Origin: Micavibrio sp.
GTDB lineage: Bacteria; Pseudomonadota; Alphaproteobacteria; Micavibrionales; Micavibrionaceae
Direction: 5' to 3'
Assembly (NCBI GenBank): GCA_002687495.1
Contig: NZAJ01000077.1
Span: 1 to 32,725 of the forward strand
Length of the DNA: 32,725 bases
Part shown: in pieces, positions 16,349-25,266 of the stretch
Numbering within the stretch: the stretch's first letter is position 1
How the letters are laid out: every line of letters begins with the position of its first letter
The notes under the pieces: generated by a model
What the model was told of the DNA's origin: nothing
What the model saw: the letters and a program-made list of their open reading frames with translations, nothing else
The model's database searches: none
Translations under genes and position numbers: made by a program

Positions 16349-19300
16349 ATGAAGCATTTAATAATACATAGAAGCGAAAACGCTCAATTATCAGATATAC
16401 GCTCCCTATGGGAGAATGAGCCAGGCTTTTCACCCAGCCTTGTAATAGCTTATGTTTCGCCGCATTTAGATTTTAATGCCGTTGTTTATAAATATTCCTC
16501 AGATTTGGGTGATATTCCTTTTTTGGCAATAATGACTGCGGGTGAGTTATGCCAATCTTCTGATGATATTGAAAACAGAGAGCTTGATCTTTATGGCCAG
16601 CAATATCAAAGCCCCGCGGTTGTATTTCAGATTTTTAATAAAAGCCTTTTATCGGATGTTAGTTTGCATGAGGTGCCGTTATATTCGGAGGATATTAAAT
16701 ATAAAAAAATAGAATTTAATATCTCGGCGCGTATCTCGATGATTGAGAGAGAATGTGAGGCAATCGAGCTTCCTTTTTGTGTGCGGTCAGATGATAGTTT
16801 TGCACTGACTTATATTGATGGTTTGTCAAATTCTGAAAATTTCCTTTTAGAAGCGATTTATAAAACCAAAAAATTTCCGTGTATGTTTATTGGTGGCTCT
16901 AGTGGTGGAGCGCTTGATTTTGAGCATAGTTACATGGCGATTAATGGTCGAGTGGTTACCGATAGCGCGCTTATAGCTTTTTGTAAGATGGCTAAGGGGA
17001 AGAGGTTTAGCCCCTTTAAAACACAAAGCGGCGTTCTGGAATCGGCTGAATATTGCATAGTTGTAGAAGCTTCTAATGAGCTTAGAGGTTTAAAAAGTGT
17101 GCTTGATATGAGTAGCATGCGGGTTATGAGTATGCAGGATTATCTTTGTATGCGTTTATCGTGTGAAAAACATGATCTTAAAGAGGCTTTCACGGGCTAT
17201 GATTTAGCTATTCAAGTTGGTGGAGAAGTGTTTTTACGCTCTATCGGTGCATTTGATGAAGAGGGTAAAGGGGTTACATTATTTTGTGATGTGAATGTTG
17301 GCGATAAGCTTTATCTGGTAAAGGATAGTTCTTTTGTAGATAAAACGCGGCAAGATTTGCTAGCGTATTTTAAGGGTAAATCCAAGCCTATTGCAGGGAT
17401 ACTTAATGACTGTATTCAAAGGCGGGCCAATAATACGAGTGTTTTAGATCAGAGTAATGATTTTTTTGATATGCCTGTTGCAGGGTTTTCAACATTTGGT
17501 GAAGTATTCGGTATAAATATCAACAATACGTTATCGGCTTTATTCTTTTATGATATCGGCGAGGATGAGGTCTTTTATGATGATTTTATGAATAAATTTG
17601 CAATTCATTTTGCATCTTTTATGAATTTTTATGCTGAACAGAAGCTTAATAGGGATTCAGCAATTAACCAGCTTCGAAATATTGTTGCAGAAAAAGTTGC
17701 GGAATATCTTGAGCGTTCGATAGAGATTTCTGAGCTGATTCAGCAGAATTTAGAAGATACTGCTGAGGTGGGGTTAGATACGATTGCAGACCTTAATGAA
17801 GAGCTGTTACATGATGCGCAAAATCTTAATATGATTATCTCTATTGTCGATAAGGAAGAGAAAAAGAGCTCTGATCGAGAGCTTTCTTCTTCGGAGCTTT
17901 TATATGATGCTTTATGCACAAATATTGAACTGAATTTTAAAATTCATGATTATATTCAAAGTCTTAAAAAATCTAAAAGTGACGCTATTAATGCTAATCA
18001 GGCAAAGTCTAGCTTCCTTGCTAATATGTCACATGAGTTACGCACACCTTTGAATAGTATCATGGGATTTGCGCGTATGCTTATTGAGGATAAGGCTCTT
18101 TCTCATGATAATAAGCAGATGGCTTCTACGATTAATAAATCGGCTTCGAACTTGCTGGAAATTGTGAATGATATTTTAGATATTTCTAAGGTTGAGGCTG
18201 GTAATATGACGCTAGAGCGCATTGGCTTTGATTTTAAGAATATCTTATCGAATATCATTGATACGATGGCGCCGATCGCAAGTTCAAAGAATGTAACGCT
18301 TAAATATACATACACATCCCAAGATATACCCTATCTTTTAGGCGATCCATTGCGTTTAGGGCATGTGGTTACCAATCTTATTAGTAACGCTATAAAATAT
18401 ACGCAAGAAGGTGAGGTTTTTGTGCATGTGGGTTTGGAAAATATAGATGCACAAAATGTTAATATTAACTTTCAAGTTCGTGATACTGGTATTGGTATTC
18501 CACCTGAGAAACAAAAGATTATCTTTGATAAATTTACGCAAGCTGATGAGACGACGACGCGACGTTTCGGCGGTACGGGTTTAGGGCTGGCGATTACACG
18601 AGATCTTGTGGAGCTTATGGGCGGTGAGATTGGTGTCGAGAGTGAGGTTGGTTATGGATCATGTTTTTACTTTAATATTCCATTTGAAATTTCAAATTCC
18701 ATAGATGATGTCTCGCAAGATGCTTGGAAAAAGCATCGTAAACATGAAGTTTTAGAAAATAGGGTAAGTTCGGATATTGTGCGTATTTTGGTGGCCGAAG
18801 ATCATTTGCTGAACCAAGAGTTTATTGTGCGCTTGCTTAAGAAGATTGGCATTAAAAACTTTGATTTAGTTGAAAATGGTGCTTTGGCATTGGAGAAATT
18901 GCAGCAAAATCAATATGATTTGGTTTTGATGGATTGTCATATGCCTGAAAAGAATGGATATGAGACGACAAAACATATTCGTGCTGAAGAGGAGCTGTCT
19001 GGTGAGCATATTCCAATAGTGGCATTGACGGCTGATGCGATGAAGGGGGCTCAGGATCGATGTCTGGAAGTTGGCATGGATGATTATGTTTCAAAGCCAA
19101 TTGATAAGGATGAATTCCTATATGTCTTGGAGCAGTGGATAATTTTCCCTGATGTGACTAATGAAGAGCCTAAAGCTGTTTCTCATGAAAGCGCCGCGGA
19201 TGAAGGTCAGTCTAAGGAAGATGAGGCGCCAGTCGATATGAATTACATATATGATTATGTGGATACGCCTGAGGGGGTTGCAAATATTGTGCAAGTCTTC

Positions 19301-19552
19301 TTTGGGCAAAGTGAGGAATGTATAGAAATTCTAAAAGATCAGTGTGTTGATGGTGAGAATAAAGAATGGATGGAAGCCTCACATAAATTAAAAGGGGGTG
19401 CTGGCATGATTGGCGCTCTTCGTCTTCATAAATTATCCGAAGCCTCGCAAGAGATGTTAGAGGCTGATGTTTCAGAACGTGAGCATATGTTTAATGATAT
19501 ATGTGCAGAGTATCAAAAAGTTAAAAGCTTTTTGGAAGGTGTGAACTCATGA
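16349..19552 (+). CDS. FIST-domain hybrid histidine kinase with receiver and Hpt domains
   Basis: A 1067-residue signalling protein without transmembrane helices. The N-terminal 390 residues look like FIST_N plus FIST_C, a proposed small-ligand sensor (glycine-rich FIGGSSGGALDF near 180 and AGILNDCIQRR near 349 fit). A coiled-coil stretch (about 440-560) leads to HisKA with phospho-acceptor H562 (SHELRTPLN), then HATPase_c with N box NLISNAIKYT, DTGIGIPPEKQ and GGTGLGLAI. A receiver follows (about 812-930) with D862 in MDCHMPEKNGYE, and a C-terminal Hpt with H1012 (ASHKLKGGAG). The full phosphorelay is present, but no output response regulator is encoded beside it. The FAD oxidase starts 159 bp downstream. 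Confidence 0.88.
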   Translation: MKHLIIHRSENAQLSDIRSLWENEPGFSPSLVIAYVSPHLDFNAVVYKYSSDLGDIPFLAIMTAGELCQSSDDIENRELDLYGQQYQSPAVVFQIFNKSLLSDVSLHEVPLYSEDIKYKKIEFNISARISMIERECEAIELPFCVRSDDSFALTYIDGLSNSENFLLEAIYKTKKFPCMFIGGSSGGALDFEHSYMAINGRVVTDSALIAFCKMAKGKRFSPFKTQSGVLESAEYCIVVEASNELRGLKSVLDMSSMRVMSMQDYLCMRLSCEKHDLKEAFTGYDLAIQVGGEVFLRSIGAFDEEGKGVTLFCDVNVGDKLYLVKDSSFVDKTRQDLLAYFKGKSKPIAGILNDCIQRRANNTSVLDQSNDFFDMPVAGFSTFGEVFGININNTLSALFFYDIGEDEVFYDDFMNKFAIHFASFMNFYAEQKLNRDSAINQLRNIVAEKVAEYLERSIEISELIQQNLEDTAEVGLDTIADLNEELLHDAQNLNMIISIVDKEEKKSSDRELSSSELLYDALCTNIELNFKIHDYIQSLKKSKSDAINANQAKSSFLANMSHELRTPLNSIMGFARMLIEDKALSHDNKQMASTINKSASNLLEIVNDILDISKVEAGNMTLERIGFDFKNILSNIIDTMAPIASSKNVTLKYTYTSQDIPYLLGDPLRLGHVVTNLISNAIKYTQEGEVFVHVGLENIDAQNVNINFQVRDTGIGIPPEKQKIIFDKFTQADETTTRRFGGTGLGLAITRDLVELMGGEIGVESEVGYGSCFYFNIPFEISNSIDDVSQDAWKKHRKHEVLENRVSSDIVRILVAEDHLLNQEFIVRLLKKIGIKNFDLVENGALALEKLQQNQYDLVLMDCHMPEKNGYETTKHIRAEEELSGEHIPIVALTADAMKGAQDRCLEVGMDDYVSKPIDKDEFLYVLEQWIIFPDVTNEEPKAVSHESAADEGQSKEDEAPVDMNYIYDYVDTPEGVANIVQVFFGQSEECIEILKDQCVDGENKEWMEASHKLKGGAGMIGALRLHKLSEASQEMLEADVSEREHMFNDICAEYQKVKSFLEGVNS

Positions 19553-19711
19553 CGTGTTGGCGTAAAAGCTTTTTTGAAATGTCATTTATGTGATTGTTTT
19601 CCCATATATTTTATCAATTTGAGGGTGTTTTAGTGTTCAATATAGATTACACTCAAGAATATGTATTGTGCATATTTTTCAAATTCGTATCTAATGTAAT
19701 ACTGGTTAACT

Positions 19712-21280
19712 ATGAATATTAATGACATCTTTGGGGCAGTTCTGCCGTCTGAACGTATTTTATCTGATAATTTTGAAGATGATTATGGGCGTTCGACTAC
19801 GGGCAATGATGTTAAGATTAATGCTGTTCTTAAACCTACTAGTGTTGAAGAGATTCAAAAAATTGTGCATCTGGCCAATGAGCATGGTCTAAAGCTTTAC
19901 CCAATTAGTGCAGGAAAAAATTGGGGGTATTCAGACGCTTTGCCAGTTGAGGATCACAATATAATTCTTGATCTAGGCTTGATGAATAAGGTGTTGGATT
20001 ACAATGCTGAGCTTTCATATATCACGATACAGCCTGGTGTAACGCAAAAAATCTTAGCGGATTTTTTAGAAGAGCATGGTGATCAGCATATAATTTCTGT
20101 TACCGGCTCAAGCATGCACGCAAGTATTGTCGGGAACTATTTAGAGCGCGGTTTTGGTTTGTCCCCTGTTATGGATCATGCTGCGGCTGTGACGTCTTTG
20201 AAGGCGGTGCTGGGGAATGGTGGATTATACGAGCCGTTTCTTTCAAAAATAGGGCAGCCAGTTCTTGATAAGATTTATCACTATGATCTTGGGCCTAAAT
20301 TTAATGATATTTTCTTTCAAAGTGGTATGGGGATTGTCACTGAAATGACAATTAAATTGGGCAAGAAAGCTGAAAGCACTCTGTTGGTTGAAGGGATTGT
20401 CAAAGAAAATCAAATTGATCGTGTATATGCTGGTTTAGTTGAAATGCGTGAAAAGTGGAACTTGCCAACGCTTACCTTAAAGGTATTAAACTGCCCTTAT
20501 GTCTTGGCAGCTTCTGGTGTTAAGTATCCTGCATCATATAATGCAGAAGATAAAATTCTCTCTCGTGAGCAACTTTTAGAGCTTTCTAAGCAAATGGGTG
20601 TGAGTGATTATACTTATGTTATCACCTGTAATGGGCCGAAATCTCTTACAAAGGCCGTGGCGCGTGACGTTAAAAAAATTCTAATTCCAGTATCGCAGGG
20701 TGTTAATCTCATGAGGGATGCTAAGTACCGCCTAGCGGTGAGAGCTCAATTTCTTTTGCCTGCAACATTAAAAAAGAAGGTTGAAATTCTTAAATCTGTT
20801 TGGGCTTATATGCAGGGTAAGCCGGCCAATAAGACACTCAAGTTTGCTTATTGGCGCACGGGTAAAGAGTGTGAAGATGTCTCTAAGCTACATCCGGCTA
20901 AAGATGATTGTGGTATTATCTGGTTCGCTCCAATAATGCCTTTCACTGCTAAGGCCTTTAAGGAATTTAGTGAATTGGCGCATCGGGTATGTCCTAAGTA
21001 TAGGATCAATCCGATGTTAAATGTGACAAACTATATGGATAATTATGCAATTGGGCTTATCGCTATAACGTATGATAAGAAAAAGCAGCTTAAGCAAGCG
21101 CATGATTGTTATATTGAGCTATTAGAAGAGGGGGCTAAGCTTGGCTTTTATCCATACAGGCTCGCCTCATTCGCTATGGCTGATGTTTATAAGGATGGTG
21201 GTGTCTTGGCTCAAGTTAAGGCCGCTGTCGATCCTAAGGCGGTTATATCACCAGGCCGGTATGAACAGCATTCTAGCTAG
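19712..21280 (+). CDS. VAO-type FAD-linked oxidase/dehydrogenase
   Basis: A 522-residue flavoprotein of the vanillyl-alcohol oxidase/p-cresol methylhydroxylase type. The FAD_binding_4 domain covers about 35-215: the pyrophosphate-binding segment PISAGKNWGYSDALP is at 64-78, QPGV at 107-110, and GSSMHASIVGNYLERGFG and GMGIVTEM are further cofactor contacts. The C terminus ends with the FAD-domain closing PGRYE. Family members oxidise phenols, alcohols, amines or lactones. No signal peptide is seen. It lies directly upstream of an exosortase-associated acyltransferase, an unusual partner. The substrate is unknown; the family call is firm, the exact branch uncertain. Confidence 0.8.
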   Translation: MNINDIFGAVLPSERILSDNFEDDYGRSTTGNDVKINAVLKPTSVEEIQKIVHLANEHGLKLYPISAGKNWGYSDALPVEDHNIILDLGLMNKVLDYNAELSYITIQPGVTQKILADFLEEHGDQHIISVTGSSMHASIVGNYLERGFGLSPVMDHAAAVTSLKAVLGNGGLYEPFLSKIGQPVLDKIYHYDLGPKFNDIFFQSGMGIVTEMTIKLGKKAESTLLVEGIVKENQIDRVYAGLVEMREKWNLPTLTLKVLNCPYVLAASGVKYPASYNAEDKILSREQLLELSKQMGVSDYTYVITCNGPKSLTKAVARDVKKILIPVSQGVNLMRDAKYRLAVRAQFLLPATLKKKVEILKSVWAYMQGKPANKTLKFAYWRTGKECEDVSKLHPAKDDCGIIWFAPIMPFTAKAFKEFSELAHRVCPKYRINPMLNVTNYMDNYAIGLIAITYDKKKQLKQAHDCYIELLEEGAKLGFYPYRLASFAMADVYKDGGVLAQVKAAVDPKAVISPGRYEQHSS

Positions 21281-21382
21281 TTTAATATTAAAATTATATT
21301 AAATGTTTTGTATTGTTAACTTTTATTTCACATAACCTTCGTATACTGACCTTAATGACACTAGAAATGGGTAAGGTGTGAA

Positions 21383-22246
21383 ATGGGTTATAAAGATGTA
21401 AGTTTTACTCATGCGGGGCATGAGACTAATTTTAATATCGGTGTATTGCCGAAATTAAAGTCTGAACTTTTTTACAATGTATATTACAAGCTATTTGATG
21501 TGGTGCATGCGGATTCAGATGATTTGGTAGAAGAAGCTCACCGTCTTAGATTTCAATCTTTTTGTATAGAAAATCAAGGTTTTGAAGATCCTTCAGCGCA
21601 TCCTGATGGTCTTGAAAAAGATGATTATGATAGTAATTCCGAACATGTGCTTTTGTATTTTAAGCCAACGGGTAAAGCTATTGGTACAGCACGCGTAGTG
21701 AGGCCTAACAAGGCGAAGTGGGAAAGCTCTTACCCTCTGCAAACATTATGTGACTCTCCATATTTACAGGATGAAGATTTCGTAAAGAATTCTTGTGAAT
21801 TTTCAAGGCTTTGTATCTCTTATGAGAGGCGTAAAGAAGTTAAAGCGGTTATTAGAGATTTAAGTGGTGTATTTAATTTTCACAGCTCTAATCAATTCTC
21901 GGTGTATGAGAGGCCTTTGTTGAATGTTGCATTAGCGGCTGCGCCACTGGGTCTTATTCGAGGGGCTATTGAGCTTGCTATTAAGAATGAGTGCATGAAC
22001 TTGTTTGCCGTTATGGAACCAAAGCATATTGCGAGAATGCAGCATACGGCTGCTCTTAAATATGAGCAAATTGGCCCAGATATGGACTATCATGGGAAGC
22101 GAACGCCATTTATGTTCAATGTCTTAGATGTATTTGATGACGGTATTGTTAATAACCATCCAGTTTGGAATGTGGTGAGCGATAAGGGTGAAAATCATAA
22201 AAGGGCTCTAGATCTGTATAATAAACAGAGCGAAACGCGCCATTAA
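21383..22246 (+). CDS. PEP-CTERM/exosortase-associated acyltransferase (LuxI-like)
   Basis: A 287-residue protein matching the N-acyltransferase family that accompanies exosortase loci and shares the LuxI/GNAT autoinducer-synthase fold. Signature residues are visible: AHRLRFQSFCIE (52-63, with R54 and R56), EKDDYDSNSEH (78-88), GTARVVRP (101-108) and EFSRLCI (139-145). In LuxI enzymes the equivalent positions hold the acyl and adenosyl substrates. No exosortase, PEP-CTERM protein or EPS cluster is visible in this window, so it acts away from its usual partners. An AAGGTGTGAA stretch precedes the ATG as a modest ribosome site. Confidence 0.8.
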   Translation: MGYKDVSFTHAGHETNFNIGVLPKLKSELFYNVYYKLFDVVHADSDDLVEEAHRLRFQSFCIENQGFEDPSAHPDGLEKDDYDSNSEHVLLYFKPTGKAIGTARVVRPNKAKWESSYPLQTLCDSPYLQDEDFVKNSCEFSRLCISYERRKEVKAVIRDLSGVFNFHSSNQFSVYERPLLNVALAAAPLGLIRGAIELAIKNECMNLFAVMEPKHIARMQHTAALKYEQIGPDMDYHGKRTPFMFNVLDVFDDGIVNNHPVWNVVSDKGENHKRALDLYNKQSETRH

Positions 22247-22400
22247 AGGTTATTGTTTTTCATAATTTTCTTGTGCTTTTGATGTGCATGCGCTAAAAAT
22301 TGTCTCAATTCTTTAGAATTTAATAGATAGTGGTTATTTATAGAATAATCACTATTTTAACTTATCGGCTAATTGGCTGATATTTTGAGGTAGTTGTCGC
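22247..22400 (+). promoter_or_regulatory. Gap with 12-bp inverted repeat before the second acyltransferase-like gene
   Basis: ATAGTGGTTATT at 22327-22338 pairs with AATAATCACTAT at 22344-22355 (11 Watson-Crick pairs and one G-T) around a 5-nt loop, followed by TTT. It could end the upstream transcript or be a regulator's operator. A second, weaker dyad (ATCGGCTAATTGGCTGAT) lies about 10 bases further on. Confidence 0.5.
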
Positions 22401-23483
22401 GTGCTTAAGTCATTAAAGCAAAAGTATTTAGATCAATTTCAAAAAGTGAATGCTTACTTGCATAAGCAGGTTGAGGCGGGTGTTTGTGATGTTGATAATG
22501 TATCTGCACTCAATCAGTTAGCATACACTCAACTTTATGGAACTGCTTCTAATAAGGTTGATGAATATACGATTTCCGTTAAGACCTATAAGGTTATTGA
22601 TGGTCAACGGGTTGAGGATGATGTGTGCTGGGTTAAGTTTGCGTCTACTGAGGAAGAGTTGGCGCAATATATTGAATTACGGCGGGAGGGGTTCTTTAAG
22701 CGTTTGAGTGGCCGCGAAGCAAGCGGTGATGAATGTGAGCTGGATAGTTATGATGATGATTGTCAAACTATACCATTGATTATGGGGAAAAAAGGAGATG
22801 ATCATGCTTTTGCTATAGCACGTTTAATCCATGGTGAAAGTTTGCCAACCATTCTAAATTCAGGTCAGGCGAATGTTATTAAAGCAGAAATTGGTCAGGA
22901 TAATATTTATGAGAAATCTCGAATGTATGTTTCGGCAGTAAAATTTAGGGAATCGAATATGCCTCGATCATATATGGTGTTAGATATGTCTTTATTATCG
23001 TCCTTACTCCTTGGTAATCCTGAGGGGCTTGATAATTCACATATGTTGATGAGTGGTTCTTCAAAGCAGATAATAAGGGGGGAAGATGCGGGCTTGAATA
23101 CTTTATATAAGGGAGGTGTTTTCGATATTGGTGCAAAAGGTGCTACGGAATCTTATAATAAGAAGAAACCCGTAATTCTCTCTCTCAATCAATGCTTTAA
23201 GGATAGTGCTAAACCACGTTTATGGGAGCGATTGTCTAGTTTTTATCATGATGTATATGTGAATATCGCTGAGCAAAATGGAGAGTTGCTTGTTTCTCGT
23301 GCTGGCAGAATTGCTAGAATTTATGATGTGCACGGTATTCTAAATAATAGTTTTGCAGGTAAGACTATATTAAAAGGGAGTTCTAGGCCTATCGATTTTG
23401 AGGGGGTATCTCCAGAGGTTGATAGAGTATTAGCTAGGAAAATTAAAGTTCGTGAAGATCTTTTGCGCTTTGAAAGATTTTAG
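22401..23483 (+). CDS. Divergent LuxI-like acyltransferase candidate
   Basis: A 360-residue protein I do not recognise at full length. Its middle repeats the residue order of the autoinducer-synthase-like gene upstream: LRREGFFKR (93-101), then ECELDSYDDD (111-120), FAIARLIHGESLP (137-149) and EKSRMYVS (171-178), aligning with LRFQSF, EKDDYD, GTARVV and EFSRLCI of that protein. About 80 extra N-terminal residues and a long C-terminal region are unlike LuxI. The start is GTG with GAGG about ten bases upstream. It is 154 bp after the first acyltransferase and 9 bp before the AraC gene. The fold assignment is inference from motif spacing. Confidence 0.55.
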   Translation: MLKSLKQKYLDQFQKVNAYLHKQVEAGVCDVDNVSALNQLAYTQLYGTASNKVDEYTISVKTYKVIDGQRVEDDVCWVKFASTEEELAQYIELRREGFFKRLSGREASGDECELDSYDDDCQTIPLIMGKKGDDHAFAIARLIHGESLPTILNSGQANVIKAEIGQDNIYEKSRMYVSAVKFRESNMPRSYMVLDMSLLSSLLLGNPEGLDNSHMLMSGSSKQIIRGEDAGLNTLYKGGVFDIGAKGATESYNKKKPVILSLNQCFKDSAKPRLWERLSSFYHDVYVNIAEQNGELLVSRAGRIARIYDVHGILNNSFAGKTILKGSSRPIDFEGVSPEVDRVLARKIKVREDLLRFERF

Positions 23484-23492
23484 ATATAAATA

Positions 23493-24278
23493 ATGCTTCA
23501 ATCAAATTATAGTCATTTTGATTCTTTCTCGAAGGTTCATATCGTATCAGATAGGCTTAATGACTTTAGTGCGCGTGCGATGCTGGATCAAGATGTTGCG
23601 TATTTTTTTAAGGATAGATCTGAAAAACAGCATACTATAATTAATCAGTCATATTTGAATTTTTGGATGTTTGTTCGTTTTACGAATATTCAGCCAAAAA
23701 GTTTAAAGATTATCATAGAAGACCGCTATGCGGAGCCGTGCGGTAACATTAGTGTCTTTATGCCTGCGGCATCTTTTTTTGTGTGGATGGCTGCTCCAGG
23801 TCGCTATAGGTATGAGGCTTATATGGGGGCTGTTGCTATGGAGGATTCATGTATGCAATCGCCTTTGCTTTTCTCTCATGATGCTGGAGATCAAATTAAC
23901 TCATCTGCGGATATTATTAACCTCATAAAGAAAAACGCTGATTATGAGGTTCGAATGGTCAGACCGCGCTCATATGTTGCTGATAAAACTAAGTTATTTT
24001 TAGAGAAGAATTTTACTGAAGATTTGAGTTTTACGGAGATTTCTAAAGAGCTCAATATTCCAGTTTCTACAATGACACATGGCTTTAAAGACTATTACGG
24101 TATAGCGCCTACTCAATATCGCAGTATGATTAGGTCTTATCAGGCGCTGTACCATATTCAAAATGGTATGAGTGTAACAGAGGCAGGCTATATGGCAGGT
24201 TTTGGTAGTAAGTCTCAATTTCATGATCATTTCAAGCGTCACTTGCGTGTCTCACCCTCTAGTTTTGCGCGGAAATAA
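23493..24278 (+). CDS. AraC-family transcriptional regulator
   Basis: A 261-residue protein. The C-terminal 95 residues form the double HTH of the AraC family: first helix pair in LSFTEISKELNIPVSTMTHG, second in MSVTEAGYMAGFGSKSQFHD, ending with the conserved FKRHLRVSPSSFARK. The N-terminal 160 residues would hold the sensing or dimerisation domain and match no family I know. It begins 9 bp after the divergent acyltransferase-like gene, so they are co-transcribed. It may sense that enzyme's product or control the cluster. Confidence 0.83.
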   Translation: MLQSNYSHFDSFSKVHIVSDRLNDFSARAMLDQDVAYFFKDRSEKQHTIINQSYLNFWMFVRFTNIQPKSLKIIIEDRYAEPCGNISVFMPAASFFVWMAAPGRYRYEAYMGAVAMEDSCMQSPLLFSHDAGDQINSSADIINLIKKNADYEVRMVRPRSYVADKTKLFLEKNFTEDLSFTEISKELNIPVSTMTHGFKDYYGIAPTQYRSMIRSYQALYHIQNGMSVTEAGYMAGFGSKSQFHDHFKRHLRVSPSSFARK

Positions 24279-24371
24279 AGCGTTTTAACGATAATTCTGC
24301 AAAAAATCGGACTTCTTATCTCTTTGCGAATGGTATTGTATACATAATATAAATCGTTAGTAGAGGTCGAT

Positions 24372-25244
24372 GTGCGTTTTGATATTGATAGGGTTGATTT
24401 TGATGGTCTTGATTTTGAGCGCTTCAAATCTGAGTATTTGGAGCCTGAAAATCCTGTAATCATTGAAAATACAAAGTGCTTTGATGATCAAATCCTAACA
24501 CCAGAATATCTCAAAGAGCATTATGCGAAAGAAGAGAAGCGCGAACTTGGTTGGTTTGACGCTGATTTGGTTGATGATGGCGCGATTATTGTTCCTAAAT
24601 TGGTGAGTGATATTCTGAGTGACGAAAGTATGTCTGTGCGCGAGTCGCCTATGCGTGTTTTTATGCAGCCTGGTGGGCATGTTACTTTGCCGCATTATGA
24701 TGGAAATTCTTTACATGGTTTAAATGTACAAGTTAGAGGTGTGAAGAAGTGGATTATTACTTCTCCTAAAACGCCTTTGCCTACTATGCCTTTTATGTAT
24801 GCAGCTATGGTGAAGCGAAATTTTGTATATAAGTCAGATAAGTATGATTATACGGAATTTGTTACGAAACCTGGTGATATGCTATTTTTGCCTCGATATT
24901 GGTATCACGAAGTGCAATCTCTTGATCCAGTGAATATGAATATTAATTGGGTGTTTACACCGAAGATACCTAATTTAACTTCTCCATTAGGTCAGCGTGA
25001 GGCGGAGATTGTTCGTATGAGACGTGATATGCCTCTCATTAATAAAGCGTTTTTCCCTGACGAATTTAAAAAATATGGTGGTCAGGGTAAGGAACTTATT
25101 GATGTGTATGCCGAAAAAGTGAGCTCTAGTGACGTAATGTGCCGTTTGGTCAAGGAGGTTTCTGGCTATCCCAATTTCTTGATGGTAGCTAGAGACTTAA
25201 GTGCGCGCGCTAAAGAATTTACAAAAAATAACTTCAATGTTTAG
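24372..25244 (+). CDS. Cupin_8/JmjC-like Fe(II)/2-oxoglutarate oxygenase
   Basis: A 290-residue cupin-like protein of the JmjC-domain group. The predicted metal triad is H108 and D110 (LPHYDGNSLHG) with H179 (RYWYHEVQS); the flanking QVRGVKKWIITSP and KPGDMLFLP are hallmark strands. Family members hydroxylate proteins, RNA or small molecules. The start codon is GTG, chosen because the domain begins within the first residues (VIIENT at 29-34) and no upstream ATG exists in frame. It follows the AraC gene by 93 bp in the same direction. The stop codon is part of a hairpin shared with the convergent gene. Confidence 0.8.
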   Translation: MRFDIDRVDFDGLDFERFKSEYLEPENPVIIENTKCFDDQILTPEYLKEHYAKEEKRELGWFDADLVDDGAIIVPKLVSDILSDESMSVRESPMRVFMQPGGHVTLPHYDGNSLHGLNVQVRGVKKWIITSPKTPLPTMPFMYAAMVKRNFVYKSDKYDYTEFVTKPGDMLFLPRYWYHEVQSLDPVNMNINWVFTPKIPNLTSPLGQREAEIVRMRRDMPLINKAFFPDEFKKYGGQGKELIDVYAEKVSSSDVMCRLVKEVSGYPNFLMVARDLSARAKEFTKNNFNV

Positions 25245-25266
25245 GCTATAGAGTTTCTCTATAGCC
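25244..25266. terminator. Perfect 10-bp hairpin spanning two convergent stop codons
   Basis: GGCTATAGAG (25244-25253) and CTCTATAGCC (25257-25266) form a perfect stem with a TTT loop. The last base of the cupin gene's TAG is the first stem base, and the NTF2-like gene's TAG lies within the other arm. No strong T run follows on the plus strand, so this may protect 3' ends rather than act as a classic terminator. Confidence 0.6.

Noticed and set aside
21383-22246. An exosortase/PEP-CTERM sorting locus
   Set aside because: Only the associated acyltransferase is present; no exosortase, no PEP-CTERM tail and no polysaccharide genes were found in the window.
22401-22420. A lux box upstream of the acyltransferase genes
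   Set aside because: The dyads seen do not match the usual CTG-N10-CAG-type lux box, and no LuxR-type protein is encoded here.
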